A DNA stretch of 64,000 bases from Campylobacter anatolicus (GTDB lineage Bacteria > Campylobacterota > Campylobacteria > Campylobacterales > Campylobacteraceae). The notes beneath the pieces were generated by a model. The model did not search any database. It saw only the letters and a program-made list of their open reading frames with translations, and was not told the origin of the DNA. A program made the position numbers and the translations under genes. The DNA lies in assembly GCF_018145655.1 (NCBI RefSeq), contig NZ_JAGSSY010000003.1:1-64000 (forward strand), read 5' to 3'. How positions within the stretch are numbered: the first letter of the stretch is position 1; each line of letters starts with the position of its first letter. This document shows, in pieces, positions 10,888-20,532 of the stretch.

Positions 10888-11275
10888 AATAGAGCAAATT
10901 TTAAGAACAGCAAAGCGTATCGCAGTCGTTGGATTAAGTCCAGATGAGAGAAAAGACAGCAATATGGTCGCAAGAAATTTAATAGAGCAAGGATATGAAA
11001 TCTATCCTGTATATCCAAAATTTGATGAAATTTTAAGTCGTAAAGTATATGGAAATTTATGTGATATAGATGACAGGATAGATATCGCTGTGATGTTTCG
11101 TAAAAGTGAGTTTGCGGACGTTTTGCTTGATGAAGTTATCAAAAAAGGTGTAAAAACGCTGTGGCTTCAGCTGGGTATCATAAACGAAAACGCAAGAAAA
11201 AGGGCGGAGCAAAATGGTATAAATTTTATACAAAATAGATGTATAAAGATAGAATTACAAAATTTAAAAAGGTAA
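10877..11275 (+). CDS. CoA-binding protein (YccU-like)
   Basis: Small cytoplasmic protein (132 aa) of the CoA_binding_2 family with a Rossmann-like fold. Visible motifs are RIAVVGLSPDERKDSN near residue 13, EIYPVYPK near 42 and DIAVMFRKSE near 68, as in succinyl-CoA-ligase-like CoA-binding domains. The biological role of this family is not established. It overlaps the 3' end of trmA and is followed three bases later by ilvA, so the three are probably co-expressed. Confidence 0.88.
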   Translation: MQDKIEQILRTAKRIAVVGLSPDERKDSNMVARNLIEQGYEIYPVYPKFDEILSRKVYGNLCDIDDRIDIAVMFRKSEFADVLLDEVIKKGVKTLWLQLGIINENARKRAEQNGINFIQNRCIKIELQNLKR

Positions 11276-11278
11276 AAA

Positions 11279-12490
11279 ATGGTATCACTAAATAAAATCA
11301 TACAGGCAAAGATGACGATAAGCAACTTCGTTAATAAAACACCTTTTGCACTATCGCCAAAGCTTAGCATACTCACAGGCTCAAAAGTCTATCTAAAAGA
11401 AGAGAATCTTCAGCGAACCGGGGCGTATAAGATAAGAGGTGCGTATAATAAAATAGCTCATTTAAACCAAGAGCAACGCAGCAAGGGTGTAGTGGCGGCA
11501 AGTGCTGGTAACCACGCTCAAGGTGTTGCTATCTCGGCACGTGAGTTTGGTGTCAAAGCTACTATTGTAATGCCTGAATCAACGCCACTTTTAAAAGTCG
11601 CTGGGACAAAGGACTTAGGAGCCGAGGTCATACTAAAAGGCGATAACTTTGATGAAGCGTATGAGTTTGCAGTCTCGTATGCAAAGGAGCATAGTAAGGA
11701 GTTTATCCACCCTTTTAATGATGAGTTCGTTATGGCTGGACAGGGGACTATCGGACTTGAGATGCTTGATGATATAGCTGATCTTGATGTAGTTATCGTG
11801 CCTGTGGGTGGCGGTGGTTTGGCTAGTGGTGTGGCAAGTTGTGTTAAACAAGTAAACCCTGATATACGCGTGGTTTGTGTAGGTGCAAAGGGTGCACCTG
11901 CGATGTGGCAGAGCTATAACGCTAAAAAGAGTATAAACTCAAAGTCGGTTCGCACGATAGCTGACGGTATCGCCGTGCGTGATGCAAGTGAGATAACACT
12001 TAAAAATATCTTAGAATGTGTTGATGAGTTCGTGCAAGTTGATGATGAGGAGATAGCAACAGCGATTTTGTTTTTGTTAGAGAGCCAAAAGATCGTTGTT
12101 GAAGGTGCTGGTGCAGTCGGTGTAGCGGCACTAATGCATGGCAAAGTAACACATAAAAAGGATGCTAAAATCGGTATCGTTTTAAGTGGCGGCAACATAG
12201 ACGTGCAGATGTTATCCATCATCATAGAAAAAGGACTTATCAAATCATCTCGCAAAATGATAATCCAAGTAACGCTTATTGATAAACCTGGTGCATTGCT
12301 AAGCCTAACTGACGCACTAAAAGTCGCAAATGCAAATATAGTTAAAATAGACTACGATCGCTTCTCAACCGAGCTAGAATACGGTGATGCTAGTATCATA
12401 ATAACACTTGAGACAAAGGGCAAAGAGCACCAAGTAAATGTGGCTAATACGCTTATGAAAGCTGGATTTGAGTTTAGACAGATATTTTAA
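11279..12490 (+). CDS. ilvA: Threonine ammonia-lyase (biosynthetic/catabolic type, single ACT domain)
   Basis: PLP enzyme converting L-threonine to 2-oxobutanoate and ammonia, the first step towards isoleucine. It has 403 aa. The PLP lysine lies in RTGAYKIRGAYNK (about 42-54), the phosphate-binding loop is VGGGGLASGV (about 176-185), and one ACT domain covers about residues 325-403 (VTLIDKPGALLSLTDAL onward), giving likely allosteric control. The size and single ACT domain match the shorter threonine deaminase class rather than the ~510-aa E. coli IlvA with its long regulatory part. Confidence 0.94.
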   Translation: MVSLNKIIQAKMTISNFVNKTPFALSPKLSILTGSKVYLKEENLQRTGAYKIRGAYNKIAHLNQEQRSKGVVAASAGNHAQGVAISAREFGVKATIVMPESTPLLKVAGTKDLGAEVILKGDNFDEAYEFAVSYAKEHSKEFIHPFNDEFVMAGQGTIGLEMLDDIADLDVVIVPVGGGGLASGVASCVKQVNPDIRVVCVGAKGAPAMWQSYNAKKSINSKSVRTIADGIAVRDASEITLKNILECVDEFVQVDDEEIATAILFLLESQKIVVEGAGAVGVAALMHGKVTHKKDAKIGIVLSGGNIDVQMLSIIIEKGLIKSSRKMIIQVTLIDKPGALLSLTDALKVANANIVKIDYDRFSTELEYGDASIIITLETKGKEHQVNVANTLMKAGFEFRQIF

Positions 12491-12535
12491 ATTTAAAAAG
12501 TAGTAGTAAAATGGCACTTTTTGAAAGGATAAAAA

Positions 12536-13225
12536 ATGGCTGAATATTTAAATTTAATACTTGCAGGATTATTGATTGTGCTATTTTTTGTGGTTTATAG
12601 ATTAAACCGTGCCGTTAAAAAGAGCCAAATTGCTACAAATACGAGCATAACAACTGAGATAGAACAGATAAAAAATATCGGTGAACTCTCTGTTTTTCAA
12701 GTCTATAGCAAGGAGATAGTAACTAAGACAGATCATGCATTTGGAAACTTTGGTAAAGAGTATTTAAGGTGGTTAGTTAGCGAGAAAAAGCTATCGATGA
12801 TATTTGAGTTTGAGATAAATTTTATATATGATCTGATGAGTTCTAAATTTGAGATAGTGCAAGTGGCAAACTCACATTACAAGGTAAAAATGCCACCATG
12901 CAAGTATAAATTCTCAATCGCAAATATGAAATTTTACGATGAGAAAAATGGCAAATTTATACCATTTTTATTACCCGATTCGCTTAATGGTTTTTTTGGT
13001 AGTAGTTTTAGTGAAGAGGATAAAAATCGCTTAATAGAGGAGGCTAGGGCCGAGGTGCAGAAGATGAGTGTGCGACTCATATCACAACTACAAGGAAAGA
13101 TCCACAAATCAGCTCGTGATACTTTAGAAGCTATCGCCAAGAGCTTTGGTGCAGATGATATAAGCTTTGAGTTTAATGATGATGAGCGTGAGATACTAAC
13201 TCAGATAAATTTAAACGTTGCTTAA
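12536..13225 (+). CDS. Membrane-anchored DUF4230-like protein
   Basis: 229 aa, with one N-terminal transmembrane segment (about 4-22, LNLILAGLLIVLFFVVY) followed by a soluble domain. The stretch from IGELSVFQVYSKEIVTKTDH (about 46-65) and the repeated beta-strand pattern recall DUF4230 proteins, whose function is unknown. The C-terminal 80 residues are acidic and helical. Family assignment is from pattern recall and is tentative. RBS GAAAGGA precedes the ATG. It converges on truA. Confidence 0.7.
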   Translation: MAEYLNLILAGLLIVLFFVVYRLNRAVKKSQIATNTSITTEIEQIKNIGELSVFQVYSKEIVTKTDHAFGNFGKEYLRWLVSEKKLSMIFEFEINFIYDLMSSKFEIVQVANSHYKVKMPPCKYKFSIANMKFYDEKNGKFIPFLLPDSLNGFFGSSFSEEDKNRLIEEARAEVQKMSVRLISQLQGKIHKSARDTLEAIAKSFGADDISFEFNDDEREILTQINLNVA

Positions 13226-13257
13226 AGTCAGATAGAAGCTTAAATTTATATCCTATT

Positions 13258-13980
13258 TTAGTAAAAAACTCGGTGTAGATATAGCCCATTTGCGGGAGCA
13301 GGAATGCGAGTGAGTGGCTTTTGACTCTCTATCTGAGCCTTTAAAAGCTCTTCGCCATCTTTTAAATTTATGGCTTTTAGCACTGCAGCGACCATAAGTC
13401 TGACCTGTCCACGTAAAAAGCCATTTGCTTTAAAAACTATTATTGTTTTATTTTTGTGCTCATAACAAAACGCCTTATAAATTCGGCGAAATGGGCTTTT
13501 AGTGTCGCTGCCGGTTTTCATAAAAAGGCTAAAATCATGTTCTCCTATGAAATTTTTAAGTAGATTGTTTGCGATGTTTGTATCAAATTTTGATAAAAAT
13601 ACTTGATAGTTTGAGCTAAACACATCAAACTCGCCATGGTTTATAACATAGCGATAAGCCCTTGCCTTAGCGTCAAATCTAGCTTGAAAATTATCACTAA
13701 CTTTATAAATTTTTTTGATATGGATATGCGGGTGTGTGTGGCGATTTATTAAATTTGCTAAGCGATTAAGGTCTTTAAAATATTCACCGCACTCGACTGT
13801 TGCACTTTGATTGTTTGCATGCACACCTTTATCGGTGCGAGAACTAGATATAATCTTGCTAAAAATCCCAACACGAGATAGTGCGACGCCTAGCACATCT
13901 TCAACACCGTTGCCATGTGGCTGAGTCTGTGAGCCTTGAAATTTGGAGCCATCGTAGCTAAAAATAAGCTGAATTTTCAC
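13258..13980 (-). CDS. truA: tRNA pseudouridine synthase A
   Basis: Forms pseudouridine at positions 38-40 of the tRNA anticodon arm. 240 aa with the catalytic Asp in SRTDKGVHANNQ (about 47-58), the N-terminal SYDGSKFQGSQ motif and the C-terminal GNGFLRGQVRLM-like segment (NGFLRGQVRLMVAA, about 185-198). The start codon is GTG and it overlaps the stop of the LptF/LptG gene by one base, so translation is probably coupled. Last gene of the leftward run that begins with glmU. Confidence 0.95.
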   Translation of the reverse strand: MKIQLIFSYDGSKFQGSQTQPHGNGVEDVLGVALSRVGIFSKIISSSRTDKGVHANNQSATVECGEYFKDLNRLANLINRHTHPHIHIKKIYKVSDNFQARFDAKARAYRYVINHGEFDVFSSNYQVFLSKFDTNIANNLLKNFIGEHDFSLFMKTGSDTKSPFRRIYKAFCYEHKNKTIIVFKANGFLRGQVRLMVAAVLKAINLKDGEELLKAQIESQKPLTRIPAPANGLYLHRVFY

Positions 13981-15008
13981 TAATAACGCCGCATAATTTT
14001 AAATTTATAATAGACAATTGAACTTATAAAAAAGATCAAAAATACTGTAGGTATGGCTATAAACGGCTTTGCACTTAGTAACATTATGAGTGCAAAGTAG
14101 CTAAAAAGCACACCGAATGTTCCAAGGTATACCGCCCCCTTTTCGTATCGGTATGTAACTATGCCAAGGCTTAATGCAAATAGTGTAGTGGAAATAGGAA
14201 AGAGTGCGACAAGTACATATGTGCTAAGATCTTTTTTACGTTTGTTATTTGTTTTTGTATCCGCCCAATACTGCTTTATACTACCGACTTCAGATATACG
14301 TTCGTTCTGTTTTGTGCGAATTTGTAAAGTTTTGAAGTTGCTTTGATGAATTAGATCATTTTTTATATCGTAGCTTTTGCCATCATTTAATGATAGTTCT
14401 ATGCTTGAGTTTAAGTTAAGTATTTTAGCATTTTTGGCGATTATTAGGCGTGAGAGATTATTTGAAACCGGGTTAAACATCACAATATCATTATATGTAG
14501 TGCTGTTTTTATCATTTGTTTCGCTACCTACGTAGATCATCCACTCTGAAAATTTTTGTCCAAATTGGCTTGGCTTTAAATTTAGCTTTGCGATTGTCTT
14601 TTTGTAGTCTATAAAATTTGCATTTAGTTCTGCTGCCATCGGTATTAAAACGATTGCAATCACAAGAAGAGATACACTAAACAGGGATGAAAAAGCTAAA
14701 AAAAACCTAGCTATTGAGTTTGGCGAACTACCAAGTGTGAATATAACAATACTCTCATTCTCTTTTGATAAGCGAAAAAACATCATTGCAAGTGATACAA
14801 AAAATGCGATAGGCACGACGAATAGTAGCACTCTAGGCAGTGCAAAAAGATAGAGTTTGGCAAGTTCTATAAAGCTTATCTCAATGTATGATGTTACACG
14901 TGCAATCTGGATAAAAAATACGATAGACATTATCAAGAAAAGTGTGCTAAAAAGCGATGCAAATGTGCTTAAAAAGTTGTTAAAAAGATAGCGATTAACT
15001 CTACTCAT
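13980..15008 (-). CDS. LptF/LptG-family permease
   Basis: 342 aa inner-membrane protein with three hydrophobic segments in the first 115 residues, a periplasmic domain of roughly 160 residues, and three more hydrophobic segments at the end (about 262-340). This is the YjgP/YjgQ (LptF/LptG) topology; such proteins pair with the LptB ATPase to extract lipopolysaccharide for transport to the outer membrane. Whether it is LptF or LptG cannot be settled without its paralogue. It overlaps the prepilin peptidase gene by 8 bases. Confidence 0.88.
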   Translation of the reverse strand: MSRVNRYLFNNFLSTFASLFSTLFLIMSIVFFIQIARVTSYIEISFIELAKLYLFALPRVLLFVVPIAFFVSLAMMFFRLSKENESIVIFTLGSSPNSIARFFLAFSSLFSVSLLVIAIVLIPMAAELNANFIDYKKTIAKLNLKPSQFGQKFSEWMIYVGSETNDKNSTTYNDIVMFNPVSNNLSRLIIAKNAKILNLNSSIELSLNDGKSYDIKNDLIHQSNFKTLQIRTKQNERISEVGSIKQYWADTKTNNKRKKDLSTYVLVALFPISTTLFALSLGIVTYRYEKGAVYLGTFGVLFSYFALIMLLSAKPFIAIPTVFLIFFISSIVYYKFKIMRRY

Positions 15009-15810
15009 AAAGCTTACCTAAAAAATTTATAAATTTATCACCAAATGCATAGACTATCACAAGTCCAGCATTTAAAAATGGCACAAACGCAAGCTCTTTA
15101 TCTTGCATAAAAAGATAAAAAGGTAGTGTCATAACCGCTGCAATACAGATGGCAACTAGTCCTAAATTTAATGGTAGTATAGCCCCTATAATACCAGCGA
15201 TAAAAATGTCTGCACTCCCCATAGCTTCGCGTCTGATTAACTTTGATACGACGTATCTAAGTAGCCAAAAACCAGCCATAAAAAAGACTGAGTTTAAGAG
15301 TAGTTCAAACAAGCCAAACCAAAAAAATTGAGTTATGGCGTAAATAATAGCTACACCAAGTGCACTAAAAAGTAGGCTATCGGGCACAGCCTTAAACTGT
15401 AGATCAATAACGCTAAGAGCTAGTAAAAATATAAAACAAAATCCAATAAGTATAGTGCTTATAAGTGTTTGTGCGTCGATTATTGTGCTATTTAAATTTG
15501 TTTTAATTTCAATCAAAAAAACTAAACTCATAAGCACTCCACTACTTAGCTCAACAAGCGGATATAATGGGCTAATCTTAACGCCACAAAAGCCACAATG
15601 CCCACGCAAAAATAGCCATGAAAGTATTGGCACATTGTGATAAAACTTAAGCGATCTTTTACAATTTGTGCAGTGAGATGGTGGTTTAAATACACTCTTG
15701 TTACGAGGCAAACGATATATCAGTACATTTGCAAATGAGCCGATACATACGCCAAATATAAAAAATACTACTACACAAAATACAAACTCACTCATATCAA
15801 AGCCCACCAA
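15001..15810 (-). CDS. Prepilin peptidase (A24 family)
   Basis: Polytopic membrane aspartic protease of 269 aa that cleaves and may N-methylate type IV-pilin-like leaders. An N-terminal zinc-binding part has two CxxC pairs (CTNCKRSL near 43 and CGFCGVKI near 71). The catalytic Asp residues are in SVIDLQFKAVPD (about 134) and in GSADIFIAG (about 195). Campylobacter lack classical type IV pili; the family there is linked to the type II secretion-like DNA-uptake apparatus. It overlaps uppS by 14 bases. Confidence 0.92.
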   Translation of the reverse strand: MVGFDMSEFVFCVVVFFIFGVCIGSFANVLIYRLPRNKSVFKPPSHCTNCKRSLKFYHNVPILSWLFLRGHCGFCGVKISPLYPLVELSSGVLMSLVFLIEIKTNLNSTIIDAQTLISTILIGFCFIFLLALSVIDLQFKAVPDSLLFSALGVAIIYAITQFFWFGLFELLLNSVFFMAGFWLLRYVVSKLIRREAMGSADIFIAGIIGAILPLNLGLVAICIAAVMTLPFYLFMQDKELAFVPFLNAGLVIVYAFGDKFINFLGKLYE

Positions 15811-16468
15811 AACGTCTGTTTTTATTTTTAAATTTAGTTACTATCTGCTCTAACTCATCACGAGTAAAGTCAGGCCAAAGCGTCTGTGTAAACGCAAGTT
15901 CAGCGTAACTTGCCTGCCAGAGCATAAAATTTGATAGTCTTTGCTCCCCACCTGTGCGAACGAGTAGATCTATATCACTGCTCTCATCAAGCATCTGAGT
16001 GATGTTTGTCTCATTTATCTCAAGTTTAATACGATTTAACTCACGCATAGCACGTATTAGCTCATCTCTTGAACCGTAGTTTATGGCTAAGTTTAATTTA
16101 AGTTTCTTGTTATCTTTGGTTAACTCTTTTAAATTTATAATCTCGCTTTTTAACTCATTACTAAATACGCTAATATCGCCGATTGTAGTAAATTTTATAC
16201 CATTTTTGACAAAATTTTCACGCTTTGATATAAGAAATTTTTTAAGTAGATTCATTAAAAAATCCACCTCTTTTTGCGGTCGCTTCCAGTTTTCGGTGCT
16301 AAAAGCGTATAAGCTTAAAATTTTAATACCACTATCAATGCAAAACTCACACATTTTTTCAACCACATTTGCACCGACTTCATGTCCTTTTGTGCGTAAA
16401 AATCCTTGCCGTTTCGCCCAACGCCCATTGCCATCCATTATGATAGCAAGATGTCTTAGCTCATTCAT
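15797..16468 (-). CDS. uppS: Isoprenyl (undecaprenyl diphosphate) synthase
   Basis: Cis-prenyltransferase (223 aa) that builds the C55 lipid carrier for peptidoglycan, LPS and N-glycan assembly. The N terminus has the signature HLAIIMDGNGRWAKRQG (about 6-22, Asp-x-Asn-Gly loop), then STENWKRP (about 64-71) and DLLVRTGGEQRLSNF with LWQASYAEL (about 167-192). Length matches the family. Three bases separate it from the upstream hypothetical gene. Confidence 0.96.
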   Translation of the reverse strand: MNELRHLAIIMDGNGRWAKRQGFLRTKGHEVGANVVEKMCEFCIDSGIKILSLYAFSTENWKRPQKEVDFLMNLLKKFLISKRENFVKNGIKFTTIGDISVFSNELKSEIINLKELTKDNKKLKLNLAINYGSRDELIRAMRELNRIKLEINETNITQMLDESSDIDLLVRTGGEQRLSNFMLWQASYAELAFTQTLWPDFTRDELEQIVTKFKNKNRRFGGL

Positions 16469-16471
16469 TAT

Positions 16472-17155
16472 CTAGCCCTTAAAATCAATGAGTTTTTCAT
16501 TTTTGCTCCAAAATGGTACGACATTACTTTGTGTAACTTCACAGTTAAAATTTGCCGATAAAAGCGTGGCGACATTTGAGAATGGAGTTAAAATTTGCAT
16601 AAAATCTGGTGCAAATTTAAAAATGATCGGAGCAAAATTTAAAAATACAAGATAGACACTACTGCTTTTTAGCTCTTTTTTAAGTTGAAAAAGCCCCAAA
16701 TGCCCATCATAGACAAATGGTATATGCACGATACTCTCCTGTAACGCCATAAGCATATCGGTAAAAATCACAAACTCATCTTTGCTTTCTGTATTGCCAA
16801 GTGAGCTAAAAATATACTCATAAAACCAGTCAAGGCTTGGCTCACTTATAATTTTTTCTATTAAATTTATGCCATTTTCAAGTACGTTAAACTGCGTAAA
16901 ATTTGGCTTTGGCTGCATATTTTTTATAAGTATATTACCATCGCCATTTTCTATCTCGCCCCAGTATTCACCACCCACATTTAAAGACTTTGTGCTCTTT
17001 GTATTTATACTTTGATTACCAAATTTTAGTAAATAGCGGTTATACCCTATCTTTGCAGCCACTTTAATGCTTGTTGGTAGCGATGTGTTTAGGGCTATTT
17101 CTCCACTTTTTTGAGTCTTGGATATTTGACTTATTCTACCGATTTTATCTATCAT
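16472..17155 (-). CDS. Conserved hypothetical protein between coaBC and uppS
   Basis: 227 aa with no signal peptide or transmembrane segment and no motif I recognise. The N-terminal 80 residues look like a small beta domain (YLLKFGNQSINTKS) and the rest is mixed. Its position between coaBC and uppS is the same as that of Cj0823 in C. jejuni, so it is likely the orthologue and a real gene. It sits 12 bases behind coaBC and 3 bases before uppS within a continuous leftward operon. Confidence 0.8.
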   Translation of the reverse strand: MIDKIGRISQISKTQKSGEIALNTSLPTSIKVAAKIGYNRYLLKFGNQSINTKSTKSLNVGGEYWGEIENGDGNILIKNMQPKPNFTQFNVLENGINLIEKIISEPSLDWFYEYIFSSLGNTESKDEFVIFTDMLMALQESIVHIPFVYDGHLGLFQLKKELKSSSVYLVFLNFAPIIFKFAPDFMQILTPFSNVATLLSANFNCEVTQSNVVPFWSKNEKLIDFKG

Positions 17156-17167
17156 TTATACACTTAT

Positions 17168-18340
17168 TTATAGTTCTTTTGCTAGTTTTGCGATCTGCAT
17201 GGCGATTTTTGATTTCTCTGCCATTTTAAGTGTTGTTTGGCTATTTTTTGTGATAAATGTTACCTCATTTAACTCACTACCAAATTTATTTTCGCTACTG
17301 ATAATGTTTAAACAAACTGCGTCAAGAGTCTTTGCATTTAGCATATTTTTAGCATTCGCTTCAGCATTTTTAGCATCAAATTCAAGTTTAAAGCCGATTT
17401 TTTTGCACTTTAACTCTTTTAAATTTTCTAAAACGTCTAAATTTTTAACTAAATTTAAAACAAACCTATCTCCAAGCTCATCTTTTTTAAGTTTTCCGTT
17501 AAATTTTTGCTCACATACATAATCGCTAATTGCAGCACACATTACAAGTATTTGGGCATTTTTACACTCATCTTTACAAATTTGTAAAAGTTCGGCGGTT
17601 TGTCTAAATTGTGAAACTCTATAAGGCAGATTTTGTGTTTCAAAACTAGCCACCAGCACTACATCTGCTCCAGCATAGTAAAATGCGTCTGCTAAAGCCT
17701 TTGCCATCTTGCCACTTGAAAAGTTGGTGATACCACGCACATCATCAATATTTTCAGTAGTCGCACCACCGGTAATGACTATCTTTTGTCCTTTGAATTC
17801 ATTGCCATTAAGTTTACGGATACACTCTTGCACGATTATCTCTGGCTCAGCTAGTCCTCCTTTGCCAATATCACCACAAGCAAGTGTTTTAAGCATTGGC
17901 TCAACTATGCTGACATCGTTATCTGCTAAAAATTTAAGACTTTTTTGCGTTGCAAAGTGACTTATCATCTTATCGTTTGCCGCAGGGGCGATAACAAGTG
18001 GAGCAGGGGAGGCGATGAGTGTTTGCATAAAAATATTATCACAGATACCATTTGCAAGGCTATTTATCGTATTTACCGAAGCTGGAGCAACTAGTACCAA
18101 GTCCATTTTTGCGTATGCTATGTGGTTGACTCCATTTTGCCAGTCTTCGCTCATGCTACTTAGTACTCTGTGCGAACTAAGTGCTTCAAATCCATTAATG
18201 CTACAAAATTTTAATGCCCCATCACTAAGTGCAACGTATACATCAGCTCCTTGTTTTTTTAGTAAAGATAAAATCTCAAATGCTTTGTAAAATGCGATAC
18301 TTCCGCACACGGCTAGCAAAATTTTCTTATTTTTCAGCAT
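17168..18340 (-). CDS. coaBC: Bifunctional phosphopantothenoylcysteine decarboxylase / phosphopantothenate-cysteine ligase
   Basis: Two consecutive steps of coenzyme A synthesis. The N-terminal CoaC flavoprotein part (about 1-180) has ILLAVCGSIAFYKA, the catalytic His in GVNHIAYAK (about 92) and PAANDKM. The C-terminal CoaB part (about 185-390) has KIVITGGATTENIDDVRGIT and NFSSGKMAKALA. The frame runs from a TTG at 18352, but ATG 18340 (MLKNKKILL) has GGA at good spacing and is preferred. The gene overlaps the 3' end of glmU. Confidence 0.94.
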   Translation of the reverse strand: MLKNKKILLAVCGSIAFYKAFEILSLLKKQGADVYVALSDGALKFCSINGFEALSSHRVLSSMSEDWQNGVNHIAYAKMDLVLVAPASVNTINSLANGICDNIFMQTLIASPAPLVIAPAANDKMISHFATQKSLKFLADNDVSIVEPMLKTLACGDIGKGGLAEPEIIVQECIRKLNGNEFKGQKIVITGGATTENIDDVRGITNFSSGKMAKALADAFYYAGADVVLVASFETQNLPYRVSQFRQTAELLQICKDECKNAQILVMCAAISDYVCEQKFNGKLKKDELGDRFVLNLVKNLDVLENLKELKCKKIGFKLEFDAKNAEANAKNMLNAKTLDAVCLNIISSENKFGSELNEVTFITKNSQTTLKMAEKSKIAMQIAKLAKEL

Positions 18341-19634
18341 TATTTTTTCCAAAAAATTTATAGAAAAATCCGCTTTTGTTCTCTTGTTTGACGCGACTTA
18401 TAGCTAACGCACCACTTTTTACGTCGTTAGTTATTGTGCTACCAGCTGCGATTAACACATCATCAGCAATATTTACAGGAGCTATTAGTTGAGTATCAGA
18501 GCCGATAAATACGTTTTTACCGATAGTTGTTTTGTGTTTTGTCTTGCCGTCATAGTTGCAAGTTATCGTACCACATCCTATATTTGTGCCTTCGTCAATC
18601 TCACAATCGCCCAAATAGCTTAGATGACCAGCTTTTACTCCACTTAAAACGCCCTTTTTTACCTCTACAAAGTTACCGATATGTGTATTTTTGATCTCGC
18701 TTTTTGGACGGATATGAGCAAGAGGTCCTATGTCTGAGTTTTCTATCACACTATCTTCAATGACGCTTGAGCTTTTTATAATGCTATCTTTTATCACACA
18801 CTCACCTAAAATGCTTACATTTTCTTCTATAACACATTCACCTTCAAATTTAGCTCTGCTATCTATGAAAATACTGTCAGGCAATCGCATTAAAATGCCA
18901 TTTTTCATTAAATTTTTCTTTATCTCATCTTGCATTATTTTTTCTGCAATGCTAAGTTGAAATTTATCATTTATCCCCATAAAACTCTCTTCATTTACAT
19001 TGACAGCAACACATTTGTAACCATTTTCATTAGCTATTCGTATGCTATCAGTTAGATAAAATTCCTTCTGTGCGTTTTGACTGTCAATCATTGGCAAAAT
19101 ACTTTCTAAAACCTCGCGTTTAAAGCAGTAGCATCCTGCATTTACGCTTCTTACCGCTAACTCTGCTTCACTTGCGTCCTTTTGCTCTACTATCTTTTCT
19201 ATCTTGCCGTTTTTGCTTATAACTCTGCCATATCCAAATGGCTCGGTTGCTTCAAAGCTACTCATTGCTATGTCTGCGTCAGTATTTGCAAGTCGCATAA
19301 GATCAGCACCACGAACAAGTGGCATATCTCCGCACGTTACAAGCACTTTTTTACCGTCAAATTTGATATTTTTTATCGCACCTGCTGTACCAGGAAAATT
19401 CGCTAAGTCTTGCGTATAAATTTTAGTTTGCGGATATGCCATTTTTATCACACTTTCAATGAGCTCTTTTTCATAGTAAAGTACTACGCTAACGTCATTT
19501 GTGATAGCGTATGCTTGTTTTAGGATGTGTATTATCATCGGTTCATTGCAGAGCTTAAAAAGCACCTTTGGTTGAGTTGATTTCATTCTTGTACCAAGAC
19601 CTGCAGCTAGTATAACGATAGATATGTCACTCAT
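18327..19634 (-). CDS. glmU: Bifunctional UDP-N-acetylglucosamine diphosphorylase / glucosamine-1-phosphate N-acetyltransferase
   Basis: Makes UDP-GlcNAc for peptidoglycan and LPS. The N-terminal nucleotidyltransferase (about 1-225) has the pyrophosphorylase loop LAAGLGTRMKS (10-20) and VTCGDMPLV. The C-terminal left-handed beta-helix acetyltransferase (about 245-435) shows hexapeptide repeats and the acceptor-site motifs GHLSYLGDCEI and IGCGTITCNYDG. 435 aa is normal. First gene of the leftward cluster glmU-coaBC-hyp-uppS-prepilin peptidase-lptF/G-truA, divergent from motA. Confidence 0.96.
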   Translation of the reverse strand: MSDISIVILAAGLGTRMKSTQPKVLFKLCNEPMIIHILKQAYAITNDVSVVLYYEKELIESVIKMAYPQTKIYTQDLANFPGTAGAIKNIKFDGKKVLVTCGDMPLVRGADLMRLANTDADIAMSSFEATEPFGYGRVISKNGKIEKIVEQKDASEAELAVRSVNAGCYCFKREVLESILPMIDSQNAQKEFYLTDSIRIANENGYKCVAVNVNEESFMGINDKFQLSIAEKIMQDEIKKNLMKNGILMRLPDSIFIDSRAKFEGECVIEENVSILGECVIKDSIIKSSSVIEDSVIENSDIGPLAHIRPKSEIKNTHIGNFVEVKKGVLSGVKAGHLSYLGDCEIDEGTNIGCGTITCNYDGKTKHKTTIGKNVFIGSDTQLIAPVNIADDVLIAAGSTITNDVKSGALAISRVKQENKSGFFYKFFGKNNAEK

Positions 19635-19762
19635 TTTTACGCCTTAGATATTAAATTTTTCAAGATTGTATCAAAAAAACGCAAATAAAATTTTAAATTT
19701 AACTATTTTTTCAACTAAAACTATATAGAATTAAAGTTTAAATACAAAAAAAGAGAGTTAAT

Positions 19763-20527
19763 ATGGATTTAGGGACCGTTGTTGGTTGGATTTTAGCGAT
19801 GGTTTTGCTAGTGGGTGCGATGGCGATTGGCGTTGGCGTTGGACCATATATTGATATACCTTCTGTAATGATCGTATTTGGTGGAACTATCGGCGTTATG
19901 ATGGTCGGATTTAAGATGGAGACGTTAAAAAACATCTTTAAATTTTATGGCATAGCAGTAAAACCAACTACGATAAATTTACCAGAGACCATAAAAAAAA
20001 TAGTAGAATACTCTACAAAGGCACGACGTGATGGAATCTTGGCTCTTGAAAATGATGTAAATAACGAACCAAATGTCTTTTTAAAAAAAGGTCTTTCAAT
20101 GGCTGTTGATGGCAATGAGCCTGACGCTATAAGGGCATTACTTGAAACGGATTTAGAGCAGTCTAGGAGTAGACATACTGGAAATATTAAAATTTTTGAT
20201 CAAGTTGGTGGTTTTGCAGGAGCTATGGGTATGATAGGAACACTTATAGGTCTAGTTGCGATGCTTTTAAATATGGCTGACCCATCGGCTATCGGTCCAT
20301 CTATGGCGGTTGCTTTGCTTACGACTCTTTATGGCTCTATGATAGGTAATATCATTGGAGCTCCTGTAGCAAACATCCTTTCTATTCGTGATAGTGATGA
20401 GGCATTAGAAAAGCAAGTGATTTTAGAGGGTATTATGGCAATACAAGCTGGAGATAATCCGCGAACGCTTGAAGCAAAACTTTTGTCGTTTTTACCACCA
20501 AAAGATAGAAAAAGTCAATTTGAGTAA
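19763..20527 (+). CDS. motA: Flagellar motor stator protein MotA
   Basis: Inner-membrane stator subunit, 254 aa, that with MotB couples proton flow to flagellar torque. Four hydrophobic segments: about 5-23, 30-48, 150-172 and 182-202. The cytoplasmic loop between TM2 and TM3 holds the charged region contacting FliG (ARRDGILALENDVN). GFAGAMGMIGTLIGLV and AVALLTTLYGSMIGN are family signatures. RBS AGAGAG lies ahead of the ATG. motB follows five bases after the stop. Confidence 0.97.
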   Translation: MDLGTVVGWILAMVLLVGAMAIGVGVGPYIDIPSVMIVFGGTIGVMMVGFKMETLKNIFKFYGIAVKPTTINLPETIKKIVEYSTKARRDGILALENDVNNEPNVFLKKGLSMAVDGNEPDAIRALLETDLEQSRSRHTGNIKIFDQVGGFAGAMGMIGTLIGLVAMLLNMADPSAIGPSMAVALLTTLYGSMIGNIIGAPVANILSIRDSDEALEKQVILEGIMAIQAGDNPRTLEAKLLSFLPPKDRKSQFE

Positions 20528-20532
20528 TAGCA

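Noticed and set aside
11914-12255. Minus-strand ORF inside ilvA
   Set aside because: Antisense shadow of a conserved PLP enzyme; no RBS or family resemblance.
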